A stretch of 64,000 nucleotides of DNA from Pseudomonadota bacterium (GTDB taxonomy: Bacteria > Pseudomonadota > Alphaproteobacteria > Rhizobiales > Xanthobacteraceae). Shown here piece after piece: positions 39,616 through 47,591 of the stretch (the first letter of the stretch is position 1; each line of letters begins with the position of its first letter). The stretch is from contig JAEXYA010000050.1 in the NCBI GenBank assembly GCA_023451825.1, forward strand, positions 62,001 through 126,000. The letters run 5' to 3'. Under the pieces are notes generated by a model. It worked only from the letters and a program-made list of their open reading frames with translations. It was not told the DNA's origin and made no database searches. Made by a program: the position numbers and the translations under genes.

Positions 39616-41064
39616 TTACCAGCCCTGAACGAGAATGTTCTTGAACTGCCACGGATCGCTCGTGTCCAGCTCTTCCGGGAACAGGCCCGGACGGCCTTCC
39701 AGCGGGGTCCAGTCGGTGTAGTAACCCTTCACCGGGCCGAGATACGGCGTCTGGATTTCCAGCAGGCGGTCGAAGTCCATCTCATCGGCTTCGACGATGC
39801 CCTCCTTCGGATTTTCCAGCGCCCACACCATGCCGCCGAGCACGGCCGAGGTCACCTGCAGTGCAGTCGCGTTCTGATACGGCGCGAGCTTGCGCGTCTC
39901 TTCGATCGAGAGCTGCGAACCATACCAATAGGCATTGTTGTCGTGACCGAAGAGGAGCACGCCGAGTTCGTCGATGCCGTCGACGATTTCGTCCTCTTCG
40001 AGGATGTGATGCTTCTCCTGCATCTTCGCCGCGCGGCCGAACATTTCGTGCAGCGACAGCACGGCGTCGTCGGCGGGGTGATAGGCGTAATGGCAGGTCG
40101 GGCGATAGACGGCGTTGCCCGATGCGTCGCGCACGGTGAAGTAATCCGAGATCGAGATCGACTCGTTATGGGTGACGAGGAAGCCATATTGCGCGCCGCG
40201 GGTCGGGCACCAGGTGCGCACGCGCGTGTTGGCGCCGGGCTGCATCAGATAGATCGCAGCGCCGCAGCCGGCTTCGTGGGTCTTCGCGTTTTCCGGCATC
40301 CACTTCTCGTGGGTGCCCCAGCCGAGTTCGGACGGCTGCACGCCTTCGGAGAGGAAGCCTTCCACCGACCAGGTGTTGACGAACACATCCGGTTCTTTCG
40401 GGTTCTTCGAGCGCTGGGTGTCGCGTTCGGCGATGTGGATGCCCTTGATGCCGGCCTGGCGCATCAGGTCGGCCCATTCGGCCTTGGTCTTCGGCTTCGG
40501 CGCATTGAGCTTGAGGTCGGAGGCGACATTCAGCAGCGCCTGCTTGACGAAGAACGAGACCATGCCGGGATTGGCGCCGCAGCAGGAGACGGCCGTGGTC
40601 GAGCCGGGCGGTCGCGCACGCTTGGCGGCCAGCGTGTTTTCACGCAGCGCGTAATTCGAGCGTGCTTCCGGGCCCTTGGTGGAATCGAAATAGAAGCCGA
40701 GCCAGGGCTCGTTCACGGTGTCGATATAGAGCACGCCGAGTTCGTTGCAGAGCTCCATGATGTCGGTGGAGCCGGTATCGACCGAGAGATTGACGCAAAA
40801 GCCCTGGCCATCGCCTTCGGTGAGCAGCGGGGTCAGGAGTTCGCGGTAGTTCTCCTTGGTCACGCCCTGCTGGATGAAGCGCACGCCCTGCGCTTCGCAA
40901 TGCGCCTTGCGGCCCTCGTCCTTCGGATCGAGCACGGTGACGCGCGACTTGTCATAGTCGAGGTGGCGTTCGATCATCGGCAGCGTGCCTTTGCCGATCG
41001 AACCAAAGCCAACCATGACGATGGGGCCGGTGATCTTCGCGTAGATCTGCGAGGGAATGGACAT
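39616..41064 (-). CDS. hss: Homospermidine synthase
   Basis: A 482-residue NAD-dependent enzyme that makes sym-homospermidine from two putrescine units. The Rossmann motif VGFGSIGKGTLPMIERHL is at about residues 18-35, and the family blocks DTVNEPWLGFYFDS and SCCGANPGMVSFFVKQAL are present. It belongs with the ornithine decarboxylase gene at 42376, which supplies putrescine; homospermidine is the major polyamine of rhizobia-like bacteria. The ATG at 41062-41064 is used. Upstream on the same strand are RidA-like, GNAT and odc genes. Confidence 0.94.
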   Translation of the reverse strand: MSIPSQIYAKITGPIVMVGFGSIGKGTLPMIERHLDYDKSRVTVLDPKDEGRKAHCEAQGVRFIQQGVTKENYRELLTPLLTEGDGQGFCVNLSVDTGSTDIMELCNELGVLYIDTVNEPWLGFYFDSTKGPEARSNYALRENTLAAKRARPPGSTTAVSCCGANPGMVSFFVKQALLNVASDLKLNAPKPKTKAEWADLMRQAGIKGIHIAERDTQRSKNPKEPDVFVNTWSVEGFLSEGVQPSELGWGTHEKWMPENAKTHEAGCGAAIYLMQPGANTRVRTWCPTRGAQYGFLVTHNESISISDYFTVRDASGNAVYRPTCHYAYHPADDAVLSLHEMFGRAAKMQEKHHILEEDEIVDGIDELGVLLFGHDNNAYWYGSQLSIEETRKLAPYQNATALQVTSAVLGGMVWALENPKEGIVEADEMDFDRLLEIQTPYLGPVKGYYTDWTPLEGRPGLFPEELDTSDPWQFKNILVQGW

Positions 41065-41132
41065 CAGCAAGAAACTCCAAAGCTGAACGGATGGACGGGA
41101 ACGGCTCCGCCGTTCGCGGAGCCTTGGGTGGA

Positions 41133-41522
41133 TTAGTTCGAGCGACGCTTGGCCGTCACTTCGATTTCGACTTTCATCTCGGGCTTGTAGAGGCCGGCGA
41201 CCACGAGCAGCGTCGCGGCCGGGCGGATCTCGCCGAGATGCTCACCGGTCACCGCGAACACCTTGTCGGCGTCTTGGGCGTCGGTGATGTAATAGACCGC
41301 GCGCACGATGTCGGCCATGGCGAACCCGGCTTCCTTCAGCGCGCTTTCAATGGTCTTGAAGCAGTTCTGTGTCTGCGCCGTGACATCGGCGGGCAGGGTC
41401 ATGGTGGTGTAGTCGTAACCGGTGGTGCCGGCAACGAAGCAAAAATCGCCATCGACCACCGCGCGGCTGTAGCCGGCCGTTTTTTCGAACGGCGATCCTG
41501 TGGAGATCAGTTTTCGCGTCAT
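41133..41522 (-). CDS. RidA family protein
   Basis: A 129-residue RidA/YjgF family protein. Family marks include SPFEKTAGYSRAV, the AQTQNCFKTIESAL helix, and IRPAATLLVVAGLYKPEMKVEIEV with the usual conserved arginine and glutamate. RidA hydrolyses reactive enamine/imine products of PLP enzymes. In the hss-odc group it could protect against imines made during polyamine synthesis. ATG 41520-41522 with AGGAG 9 nt upstream is preferred over the longer frame. Confidence 0.88.
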   Translation of the reverse strand: MTRKLISTGSPFEKTAGYSRAVVDGDFCFVAGTTGYDYTTMTLPADVTAQTQNCFKTIESALKEAGFAMADIVRAVYYITDAQDADKVFAVTGEHLGEIRPAATLLVVAGLYKPEMKVEIEVTAKRRSN

Positions 41523-41576
41523 GGCCGGGCTCTCCTGCAGAGGTGAGCCCCGCAATGCCGTGTCTGGACCGTCAAA

Positions 41577-42167
41577 TCAAGCCGCGCGGGCCAATGGCTG
41601 GAACCCGTGCGTGGTGCTGCGGACCCGCTTACCGCTCGGCAGGAGGATGCCGCGGGCGCGATCCAAGGCATCCGGCTTCAGTTCGAGGCCGAGCAGGCGC
41701 TCGCGCTCGAACGGGCCGGGCAGCGCCAGCGTGTGCATCAGGTCCGGCGTGAAGCCGAAGCGGGCGTAATAGGGCGCATCGCCGAGCAGCAGGATGGCGC
41801 CGTGGCCGCGCGCGGCAGCTTCCGTGATCGCGTGCTGCATCAGCGCCGCGCCGATGCCGAGCGCGCGCAACGTGGGATCGACGGCCAGGGGGCCGAGCAT
41901 GAGTGCGGCTCGGCCCCCGGCATCGACATGCCAAAGCCTGATCGTGCCGACCAGCCGGCCCTCGAAATCCACCGAGAAGGCGAGGCCTTCTGCGGGCAAT
42001 CGTCCGTCACGCAGTCGCTGGCAGGTGCGGGCATGGCGCGAGGCGCCGAAGCACACATCCAGCAGGGATTCACGGGCGGCGATGTCGGAGCCCAATTCCG
42101 CACGGATCACGAACGGAGTGGCTGCGATGGTCGGGGCGAGTGTGTTGGTCTCGTGCAGATCGGTCAT
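41577..42167 (-). CDS. GNAT N-acetyltransferase (YhbS-like)
   Basis: A 196-residue GNAT protein of the COG3153 type. The acetyl-CoA loop is LAVDPTLRALGIGAALMQHAI and the C-terminal pattern GDAPYYARFGFTPDLMHTLALPGP is typical of this group. The substrate is unknown; its place between hss, RidA and ornithine decarboxylase genes allows a role in polyamine acetylation, which is an inference from position only. ATG 42165-42167 is chosen; GTG at 42182 is possible. Confidence 0.85.
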   Translation of the reverse strand: MTDLHETNTLAPTIAATPFVIRAELGSDIAARESLLDVCFGASRHARTCQRLRDGRLPAEGLAFSVDFEGRLVGTIRLWHVDAGGRAALMLGPLAVDPTLRALGIGAALMQHAITEAAARGHGAILLLGDAPYYARFGFTPDLMHTLALPGPFERERLLGLELKPDALDRARGILLPSGKRVRSTTHGFQPLARAA

Positions 42168-42253
42168 GGCATGTGTCCCCACTCCGCTTGTGGCGGAGTG
42201 TTGTCATTCCGGTGAGTGACGGGGTTGGAAGCCGGCGAGCCGGCTTCCTCTTT

Positions 42254-42373
42254 CTTCTCCCTCTCCCGCTTGCGGGGGAGGGCCGGGGTGGGGGCAGCCA
42301 CGCACTCAGGAGCGTGTGGCTTCCCCCACCCGGCGCTTCGCGCCACCCTCCCCCGCAAGCGGGAGAGGGAAGA
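42254..42373. repeat. Palindromic intergenic repeat, family E
   Basis: A 120-bp palindrome from CTTCTCCCTCTCCCGCTTGC to GCAAGCGGGAGAGGGAAG with an inner GGGGTGGGGG/CCCCCACCC stem. Two looser relatives lie at 63750-63831 and 63881-63956. It abuts the 3' end of the odc gene. Confidence 0.88.
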
Positions 42374-42375
42374 AA

Positions 42376-43518
42376 CTAGATATGATACGTCCGCAGCGGC
42401 GGAATGCCGTTGAACGCCACCGCCGAATAGGTTGAGGTATACGCACCCGTTCCTTCGATCAGCAGCTTGTCGCCGATCTCCAGCGTCACGGGCAGCGGAT
42501 ACGGCGCCTTCTCATACAGCACGTCGGCCGAATCGCAGGTCGGGCCGGCGAGCACGCAGGGCGACATCTCCGCGCCGTCGTGGCGGGTGCGGATCGCGTA
42601 GCGGATCGACTCGTCCATCGTCTCGGCGAGGCCACCGAACTTGCCGATGTCGAGATAGACCCAGCGATTGTCGTCCTCGTCGCTCTTCTTCGAGATCAAC
42701 ACCACTTCGGTCTCGATGATGCCGGCATTGCCGACCATGCCGCGGCCCGGCTCGATGATGGTCTCCGGAATCGCGTTGCCAAAATGCTTGCGCAGCGCAC
42801 GGAAGATCGAGCGTCCGTACTGCAGCACGGGCGGCACGTCCTTCAGATACTTGGTCGGGAAGCCGCCACCCATATTGACGAGGGTGAGGTTGATCCCGCG
42901 CTCGGCGCAGTCACGGAACACCGACGAAGCCATCGCCAGCGCGCGGTCCCACGCCTTCACCTTGCGCTGCTGCGAGCCGACATGGAACGAGATGCCGACC
43001 GGCTCGAGGCCAAGACGCTTGGCGAGATCGAGCACGTCGACGGCCATTTCCGGATCGCAACCAAACTTGCGCGACAGCGGCCATTCGGCGCCGGCGCAAT
43101 CATAGAGAATGCGGCAGAACACCTTTGCGCCCGGTGCGACGCGGGCGACCTTCTCGACTTCCGGCGCACAGTCCACGGCGAACATGCGGATGCCCAGCGC
43201 GAAGGCGCGCGCAATGTCGCGCTCCTTCTTGATGGTGTTGCCATAGGAGATGCGGTCCGGCGTGGCACCAGCGGCCAGCGCCATTTCGATTTCGGCGACG
43301 GTCGCGCAATCGAAGCACGAGCCCATGGAGGCCAGCAGCGCCAGCACTTCCGGCGCCGGATTGGCCTTCACGGCATAGAACACGCGGCTGTCCGGCAGCG
43401 CCTTCGCAAAGGTCTGGAAATTGTCACGGACGACGTCGAGGTCGACGACCAGGCACGGTTCGGTATCGAGACCTTCGCTGCGGCGGGCGCGCAAAAATTC
43501 CTGGATACGTTCGGTCAT
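42376..43518 (-). CDS. Ornithine/lysine decarboxylase, eukaryotic-type (fold III PLP)
   Basis: A 380-residue PLP enzyme of the alanine-racemase-fold group IV decarboxylases. The PLP lysine is K51 in FYAVKANP, the phosphate-binding glycines are in NMGGGFPTKY and EPGRGMVG, and the catalytic cysteine is in GPTCDSADVL (about 326). It makes putrescine (and possibly cadaverine) for homospermidine synthase nearby. GGGAG lies 7 nt before the ATG at 43516-43518. About 330 nt of structured leader precede it, with an attenuator-like element. Confidence 0.93.
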   Translation of the reverse strand: MTERIQEFLRARRSEGLDTEPCLVVDLDVVRDNFQTFAKALPDSRVFYAVKANPAPEVLALLASMGSCFDCATVAEIEMALAAGATPDRISYGNTIKKERDIARAFALGIRMFAVDCAPEVEKVARVAPGAKVFCRILYDCAGAEWPLSRKFGCDPEMAVDVLDLAKRLGLEPVGISFHVGSQQRKVKAWDRALAMASSVFRDCAERGINLTLVNMGGGFPTKYLKDVPPVLQYGRSIFRALRKHFGNAIPETIIEPGRGMVGNAGIIETEVVLISKKSDEDDNRWVYLDIGKFGGLAETMDESIRYAIRTRHDGAEMSPCVLAGPTCDSADVLYEKAPYPLPVTLEIGDKLLIEGTGAYTSTYSAVAFNGIPPLRTYHI

Positions 43519-44020
43519 AGCACTCTCCCAACGCCCTCCGCGACAGAGGGACGCTCATAGCAAGATGCGTCGGATCGAAGCTGTTCGGCGGCGTCACGCG
43601 ATGGAGGCGGACGAGCCAAAACGCTCAGATCAAACTGTGCTGCCGTGGATTGGTTGGGAGTTTTCCCGCCCGCACACCTGGCAATGAAGGACAAGCCTTT
43701 TCAGTAGCCCGCGCCGGCGTTGGAATGCCGGTAGAGACCAAAAAAGCCCGCTCCGTCGTTGCTTTAAGTCGCGTCCCCCGTTGAGAGCGGGGTGCGCCGG
43801 TTCGCCTCCGGCTGCCAGTCACGGTTGCAAAGAGCAAAGTCGCCTTCATCAAGGCATCCCTGGAGAGAGATGCTGGCCTCCCGCAATATCTCCGACAGAG
43901 AAAGACCTCTGGAGAGATTTTCGAGCGACCCTCGGCTTCTTCGCCCCTTGGCGGCTGTCCGGCCTCTTGTCCGGATACCTACCGACTGACACACGACCAC
44001 AGGCACGTGCGAAATTGGGC
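43519..44020 (-). promoter_or_regulatory. Structured leader of ornithine decarboxylase, attenuator-like
   Basis: On the minus strand the region before odc holds several G/C hairpins (43920-43980). A terminator-like stem pairs 43785-43791 (CCCGCTC in RNA sense) with 43747-43753 (GAGCGGG), followed by T6 (43745-43740 read on the minus strand). A second stem, 43788-43792 with 43776-43780, uses four of the same bases, so the two exclude each other. Position and form fit the Rfam speF leader known from alphaproteobacterial odc genes; I cannot confirm the match. Short frames that could encode a leader peptide cross the element. Confidence 0.6.
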
Positions 44021-44258
44021 AAGTCCGCAAATAAGTTCTTTGGACCCCCACCGCAACAAGTTTTTTCGGCCGAGGGGTAATTTTTGCGAGGAGTGTTCGC
44101 GGCGTTGCAAACGGGACGCAGTGAGAGTCGTGAATATGAACAAACCTTAACAAGCGAGGCGTGTTGGCCTCTAGCCGGCTAGCGGTTTGCGACGATTCTG
44201 TAGCAGGGTTGTGAAGTATCAAAATGAGCGGTGCGGAGCAGTGTCGCAGCTCGCATCT
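44021..44258. other. Gene-free stretch, probable odc promoter region
   Basis: No supported gene was found here. The long minus-strand frame running through 43764-44693 crosses a palindromic repeat and the small membrane protein gene and is rejected. A possible sigma-70-like pair for odc lies on the minus strand near 44025-44065 (TTGTTG and ACTTAT, 17 nt apart). Confidence 0.4.
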
Positions 44259-44345
44259 GTAGGGTGGGCAAAGGAGCGTAGCGACGTGCCCACCTTCAAA
44301 TACACGGCTTGCGATGGTGGGCACGCTTCGCTTTGCCCACCCTAC
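44259..44345. repeat. Palindromic intergenic repeat, family D copy 2
   Basis: An 87-bp unit from GTAGGGTGGGCAAAGGAGC to GCTTTGCCCACCCTAC. It is the same length as the copy at 39522-39608, and the outer arms are near-identical. It lies at the 3' end of the small membrane protein gene. Confidence 0.88.
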
Positions 44346-44356
44346 AAAAGGAAGCT

Positions 44357-44608
44357 TTAGCCCCGCTTCGTGAACGGCTCGATGCGGGCGGCGGTGCGCA
44401 TGAAGGCGGCCATGACGGCGACGCCGCTGAGGAACAGCACAGCCTGCAAGACATGCTCGCCGAAGGTGTCGAGGCCGAACAGGATCGACAGCGCCCAGCC
44501 GCCGGCGAAAGCGGCGCCGAACACTTCGGCGCCAATCAGGATCGCCGCCGAAATGACGGTGATGACGCTGGGCCAATTGATGCGGCGGGGTCCGGTAGAA
44601 GTGGTCAT
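44357..44608 (-). CDS. Small two-helix membrane protein
   Basis: An 83-residue protein with two membrane helices (VITVISAAILIGAEVFGAAFAGGWAL and VLQAVLFLSGVAVMAAFM) and a basic C-terminus. Short homologues of this style occur as hypothetical proteins in Bradyrhizobium relatives; the role is unknown. The ATG is at 44606-44608. It is divergent from the M3 peptidase gene and may share its upstream region. Confidence 0.65.
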   Translation of the reverse strand: MTTSTGPRRINWPSVITVISAAILIGAEVFGAAFAGGWALSILFGLDTFGEHVLQAVLFLSGVAVMAAFMRTAARIEPFTKRG

Positions 44609-44737
44609 GGTCGATAAGGTCCTGTTTCGGGCCGCAATCTAACGGAAAAGCCCGCTGCGGCAAGCGGGAAGGGCCCAAAAAAGCCCCATGCATGGTATAG
44701 CTCCACGCGTGATTTGGACTGCAAAGCAGGATTTATG

Positions 44738-46819
44738 ATGTCGGACACGCAGGTTTCGCCGGTTGCGTCGAAAGGTCTCGATAACCCCCTTCTGAAACCG
44801 TGGACCACGCCGTTCGAGACCCCGCCGTTCGACGAGATCAAGCCGGACCACTTCATGCCGGCTTTCGAACAGGCCTTTGCCGATCACGCCGGCGAGATCG
44901 CTGCCATCGTCAATGATGTCGCGGTTCCCGATTTTGCCAACACGATCACGGCGCTGGAGCGGTCGGGCAAGCTGCTCTCCAAGGTCGCGTCGGTGTTCTA
45001 TGACCTCGTCTCCGCGCATTCCAATCCGGCGATCCTGGAGATCGACAAGGAGGTCTCCCTTCGGATGGCGCGGCACTGGTCGCCGATCATGATGAATGCG
45101 GTGCTGTTCGGACGCATCGCCGCCTTGCGCGACAATGCCGCCAGCCTGCATCTGAAGCCGGAACAGGCACGCCTGCTGGAGCGCACCTATACGCGCTTCC
45201 ATCGCGCTGGCGCCGGCCTGGATGAGACCGCCAAGGCGCGGATGGCGGAGATCAACGAACGCCTGGCCCATCTCGGCACCACCTTCAGCCATCATCTGCT
45301 CGGCGATGAGCAGGACTGGTCGATGGAGCTTGGCGAGGGCGATCTTGAAGGGCTCAGCGAGAGCTTTGTCGCCTCGGCCAGGGCTGCTGCAGAGGAGCGC
45401 GGCAAGCCCGGCAAGGCGATCGTCACCACGTCGCGCTCCTCCATGGAGCCGTTCCTGCAGAGTTCGACACGGCGTGATCTGCGCGAGAAGGCCTACAAGG
45501 CGTTCATCCAGCGCGGCAATAACGGCAATGCAAACGACAACAACGAAACCATCGTCGAAATCCTGACGCTGCGCGAGGAAAGCGCGAAGCTGCTGGGCTA
45601 TCCGACCTTTGCCGCCTATCGCCTCGAAGACTCCATGGCGAAGACGCCGGAAGCCGTGCGCAATCTGCTGGAACGCGTCTGGAAGCCGGCGCGGGCCCGC
45701 GCGCTCGCCGATCGCGATGCGTTGCAGGAGTTGATCGCGGAGGAGGGCGGCAATTTCAAACTCGCCGCCTGGGACTGGCGCCATTACGCGGAAAAGCTGC
45801 GCCAGCGCCGCGCCAATTTCGACGATGCGGCCATCAAGCCCTATCTCGCCCTCGACAACATGATCGCAGCCCAATTCGATGTGGCGACAAAGCTGTTCGG
45901 CATCACCTTCCATGAACGCAAGGATGTGCCGGTCTGGCATCCCGATGTGCGCGTCTGGGAGGTCAAGGACGCCAAGGGCGAGCACAAGGCACTGTTCTAT
46001 GGCGATTACTTCGCGCGTTCGTCGAAGCGTTCGGGCGCCTGGATGACCTCGCTGCGCGACCAGCAGAAGCTGGACGGCGACACCGCGCCGCTGGTGCTGA
46101 ACATCTGCAATTTCGCCAAGGGCACGAATGGCCAGCCATCGCTGCTGTCGCCGGACGATGCGCGCACCCTGTTCCATGAATTTGGCCACGGCCTGCATGG
46201 CATGCTGTCGAACGTGACCTATCCGTCGTTGTCGGGCACCTCGGTCTTCACCGATTTCGTCGAACTGCCGTCGCAGCTCTATGAGCACTGGCAGGAGCGG
46301 CCCGAAGTGCTGCAGCAATTCGCCAAGCACTATCAGACCGGCGAGGCGCTGCCGGACGATCTGCTCAAGCGTTTCATCGCGGCCCGCAAATTCAATCAGG
46401 GTTTTGCCACGGTGGAGTTTGTCTCCTCCGCGCTGATCGATCTCGAATTCCACACCCAGCCGGCATCGGCGAGCACCGATGTCGCGGCCTTCGAGAAGAA
46501 GGAGCTGGACAAGATCGGCATGCCCGAGGAAATCGCGCTCCGCCATCGCCCGACGCAATTCGCGCACATCTTCTCCGGCGATCATTATGCGTCCGGCTAC
46601 TACAGCTATATGTGGTCGGAAGTGATGGATGCGGACGCGTTCGGCGCCTTCGAGGAAGCCGGTAACATCTTCGATCCCGCCACGGCCAAGCGGCTGCATG
46701 ACGACATCTATTCATCGGGTGGCTCGGTGGACCCGGAAGCCGCCTATGTCGCCTTTCGCGGCCGTGCTCCTGAGGCCGACGCGCTGTTGCGGCGACGTGG
46801 ATTGCTGGACGCGGCCTAA
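44738..46819 (+). CDS. M3 family oligopeptidase (PrlC/OpdA-like)
   Basis: A 693-residue zinc oligopeptidase. The HExxH site is HEFGHGLHG (residues 480-488), the third ligand region is ELPSQLYEHW, and the substrate-binding tyrosines are in DHYASGYYSYMWSE. It degrades short peptides in the cytosol. GCAGG at 44726-44730 places the start at ATG 44738; ATG 44735 and TTG 44714 are also in frame. Repeat family C follows directly. Confidence 0.93.
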   Translation: MSDTQVSPVASKGLDNPLLKPWTTPFETPPFDEIKPDHFMPAFEQAFADHAGEIAAIVNDVAVPDFANTITALERSGKLLSKVASVFYDLVSAHSNPAILEIDKEVSLRMARHWSPIMMNAVLFGRIAALRDNAASLHLKPEQARLLERTYTRFHRAGAGLDETAKARMAEINERLAHLGTTFSHHLLGDEQDWSMELGEGDLEGLSESFVASARAAAEERGKPGKAIVTTSRSSMEPFLQSSTRRDLREKAYKAFIQRGNNGNANDNNETIVEILTLREESAKLLGYPTFAAYRLEDSMAKTPEAVRNLLERVWKPARARALADRDALQELIAEEGGNFKLAAWDWRHYAEKLRQRRANFDDAAIKPYLALDNMIAAQFDVATKLFGITFHERKDVPVWHPDVRVWEVKDAKGEHKALFYGDYFARSSKRSGAWMTSLRDQQKLDGDTAPLVLNICNFAKGTNGQPSLLSPDDARTLFHEFGHGLHGMLSNVTYPSLSGTSVFTDFVELPSQLYEHWQERPEVLQQFAKHYQTGEALPDDLLKRFIAARKFNQGFATVEFVSSALIDLEFHTQPASASTDVAAFEKKELDKIGMPEEIALRHRPTQFAHIFSGDHYASGYYSYMWSEVMDADAFGAFEEAGNIFDPATAKRLHDDIYSSGGSVDPEAAYVAFRGRAPEADALLRRRGLLDAA

Positions 46820-46822
46820 GAC

Positions 46823-46942
46823 TGTCATCCCGGCGAAAGCCGGGATCCATAACCTCCGACGACATGATGAAGCGATGCAGTCAGCCACACGGATCACAAC
46901 AATGACGGTGTCTATGGATCCCGGCTTTCGCCGGGATGACAG
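46823..46942. repeat. Palindromic intergenic repeat, family C copy 2
   Basis: A 120-bp unit from TGTCATCCCGGCGAAAGCC to GGCTTTCGCCGGGATGACAG. It matches the copy at 25761-25882. It sits between the M3 peptidase stop and the ribosome site of the DUF1007 gene. Confidence 0.9.
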
Positions 46943-46949
46943 GTGGAGA

Positions 46950-47591
46950 ATGCGGCGCGCCGTCCTCGGTGTCGCAGCTTTTCTGATCACCTTCATCTCC
47001 GGCATCGTCACCGCTGCCGCGCACCCGCATGTCTTTGTGGCCGCCCGCAGCGAACTGCTTTACGCGCCGGACGGCACCATCACCGGCGTGCGCCATGCCT
47101 GGACCTTCGACGACATGTTCTCGACCTATGCGCTGCAGGGGCTCGCGAGCAAGGTGCCCGGCCAATACACGCGCGAGGAGCTGGCGCCGCTGGCGCAGAC
47201 CAATGTGGAATCGCTGCAGGAATACAAGTTCTTCACCTTCGCCAAGGCGAACGGCAAGAAAGAACATTTCAACCAGCCCATCGATTACTATCTCGAGCAA
47301 ACCAAAGAAGGGCTCACGCTGCATTTCACGCTGCCGTTCAAGACGCCGGTGAAGACCAAGCAGCTCGCGCTCGAAGTGTTTGATCCTTCTTTCTTCATCG
47401 ATTTCAGTCTGGAGAAGCAGGACCCGATCAAGCTCGTCGGCGCGCCGGCGTCCTGCACGATGGGCATCCAGCGTCCGTCCGATGGCGGCGCGGCCAAGGC
47501 GCAGACCATGAATGAAGATACCTTCATGAATGGCGAGAACAGCAATTTCGGCGCGATGTTCGCCAACAAGGTGACGGTGGACTGCCCATGA
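46950..47591 (+). CDS. DUF1007 family periplasmic protein
   Basis: A 213-residue secreted protein of the DUF1007 family, with signal peptide (GVAAFLITFISGIVTAAA) and the mature start HPHVFVAARSELLY, whose histidines may bind metal. GVRHAWTFDDMFSTYALQG is the other family block. DUF1007 genes normally pair with NicO/RcnA-type metal transporters, as here: the stop overlaps the start of the NicO gene (ATGA). AGGTGGAG directly precedes the ATG at 46950. It probably helps load or sense nickel, cobalt or zinc in the periplasm. Confidence 0.88.
   Translation: MRRAVLGVAAFLITFISGIVTAAAHPHVFVAARSELLYAPDGTITGVRHAWTFDDMFSTYALQGLASKVPGQYTREELAPLAQTNVESLQEYKFFTFAKANGKKEHFNQPIDYYLEQTKEGLTLHFTLPFKTPVKTKQLALEVFDPSFFIDFSLEKQDPIKLVGAPASCTMGIQRPSDGGAAKAQTMNEDTFMNGENSNFGAMFANKVTVDCP

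Noticed and set aside
39562..41136. 524-residue plus-strand frame opposite homospermidine synthase
   Set aside because: The minus strand carries a complete, recognisable hss; the plus frame begins inside a palindromic repeat.
43764..44693. 309-residue minus-strand frame before odc
   Set aside because: It runs through a family D repeat, another gene and the structured leader; no family resemblance.
44639..46699. 686-residue open frame on the minus strand opposite the M3 peptidase
   Set aside because: It is a shadow of the strongly coding plus-strand peptidase, with compositional features of antisense GC-rich DNA and no family motif.
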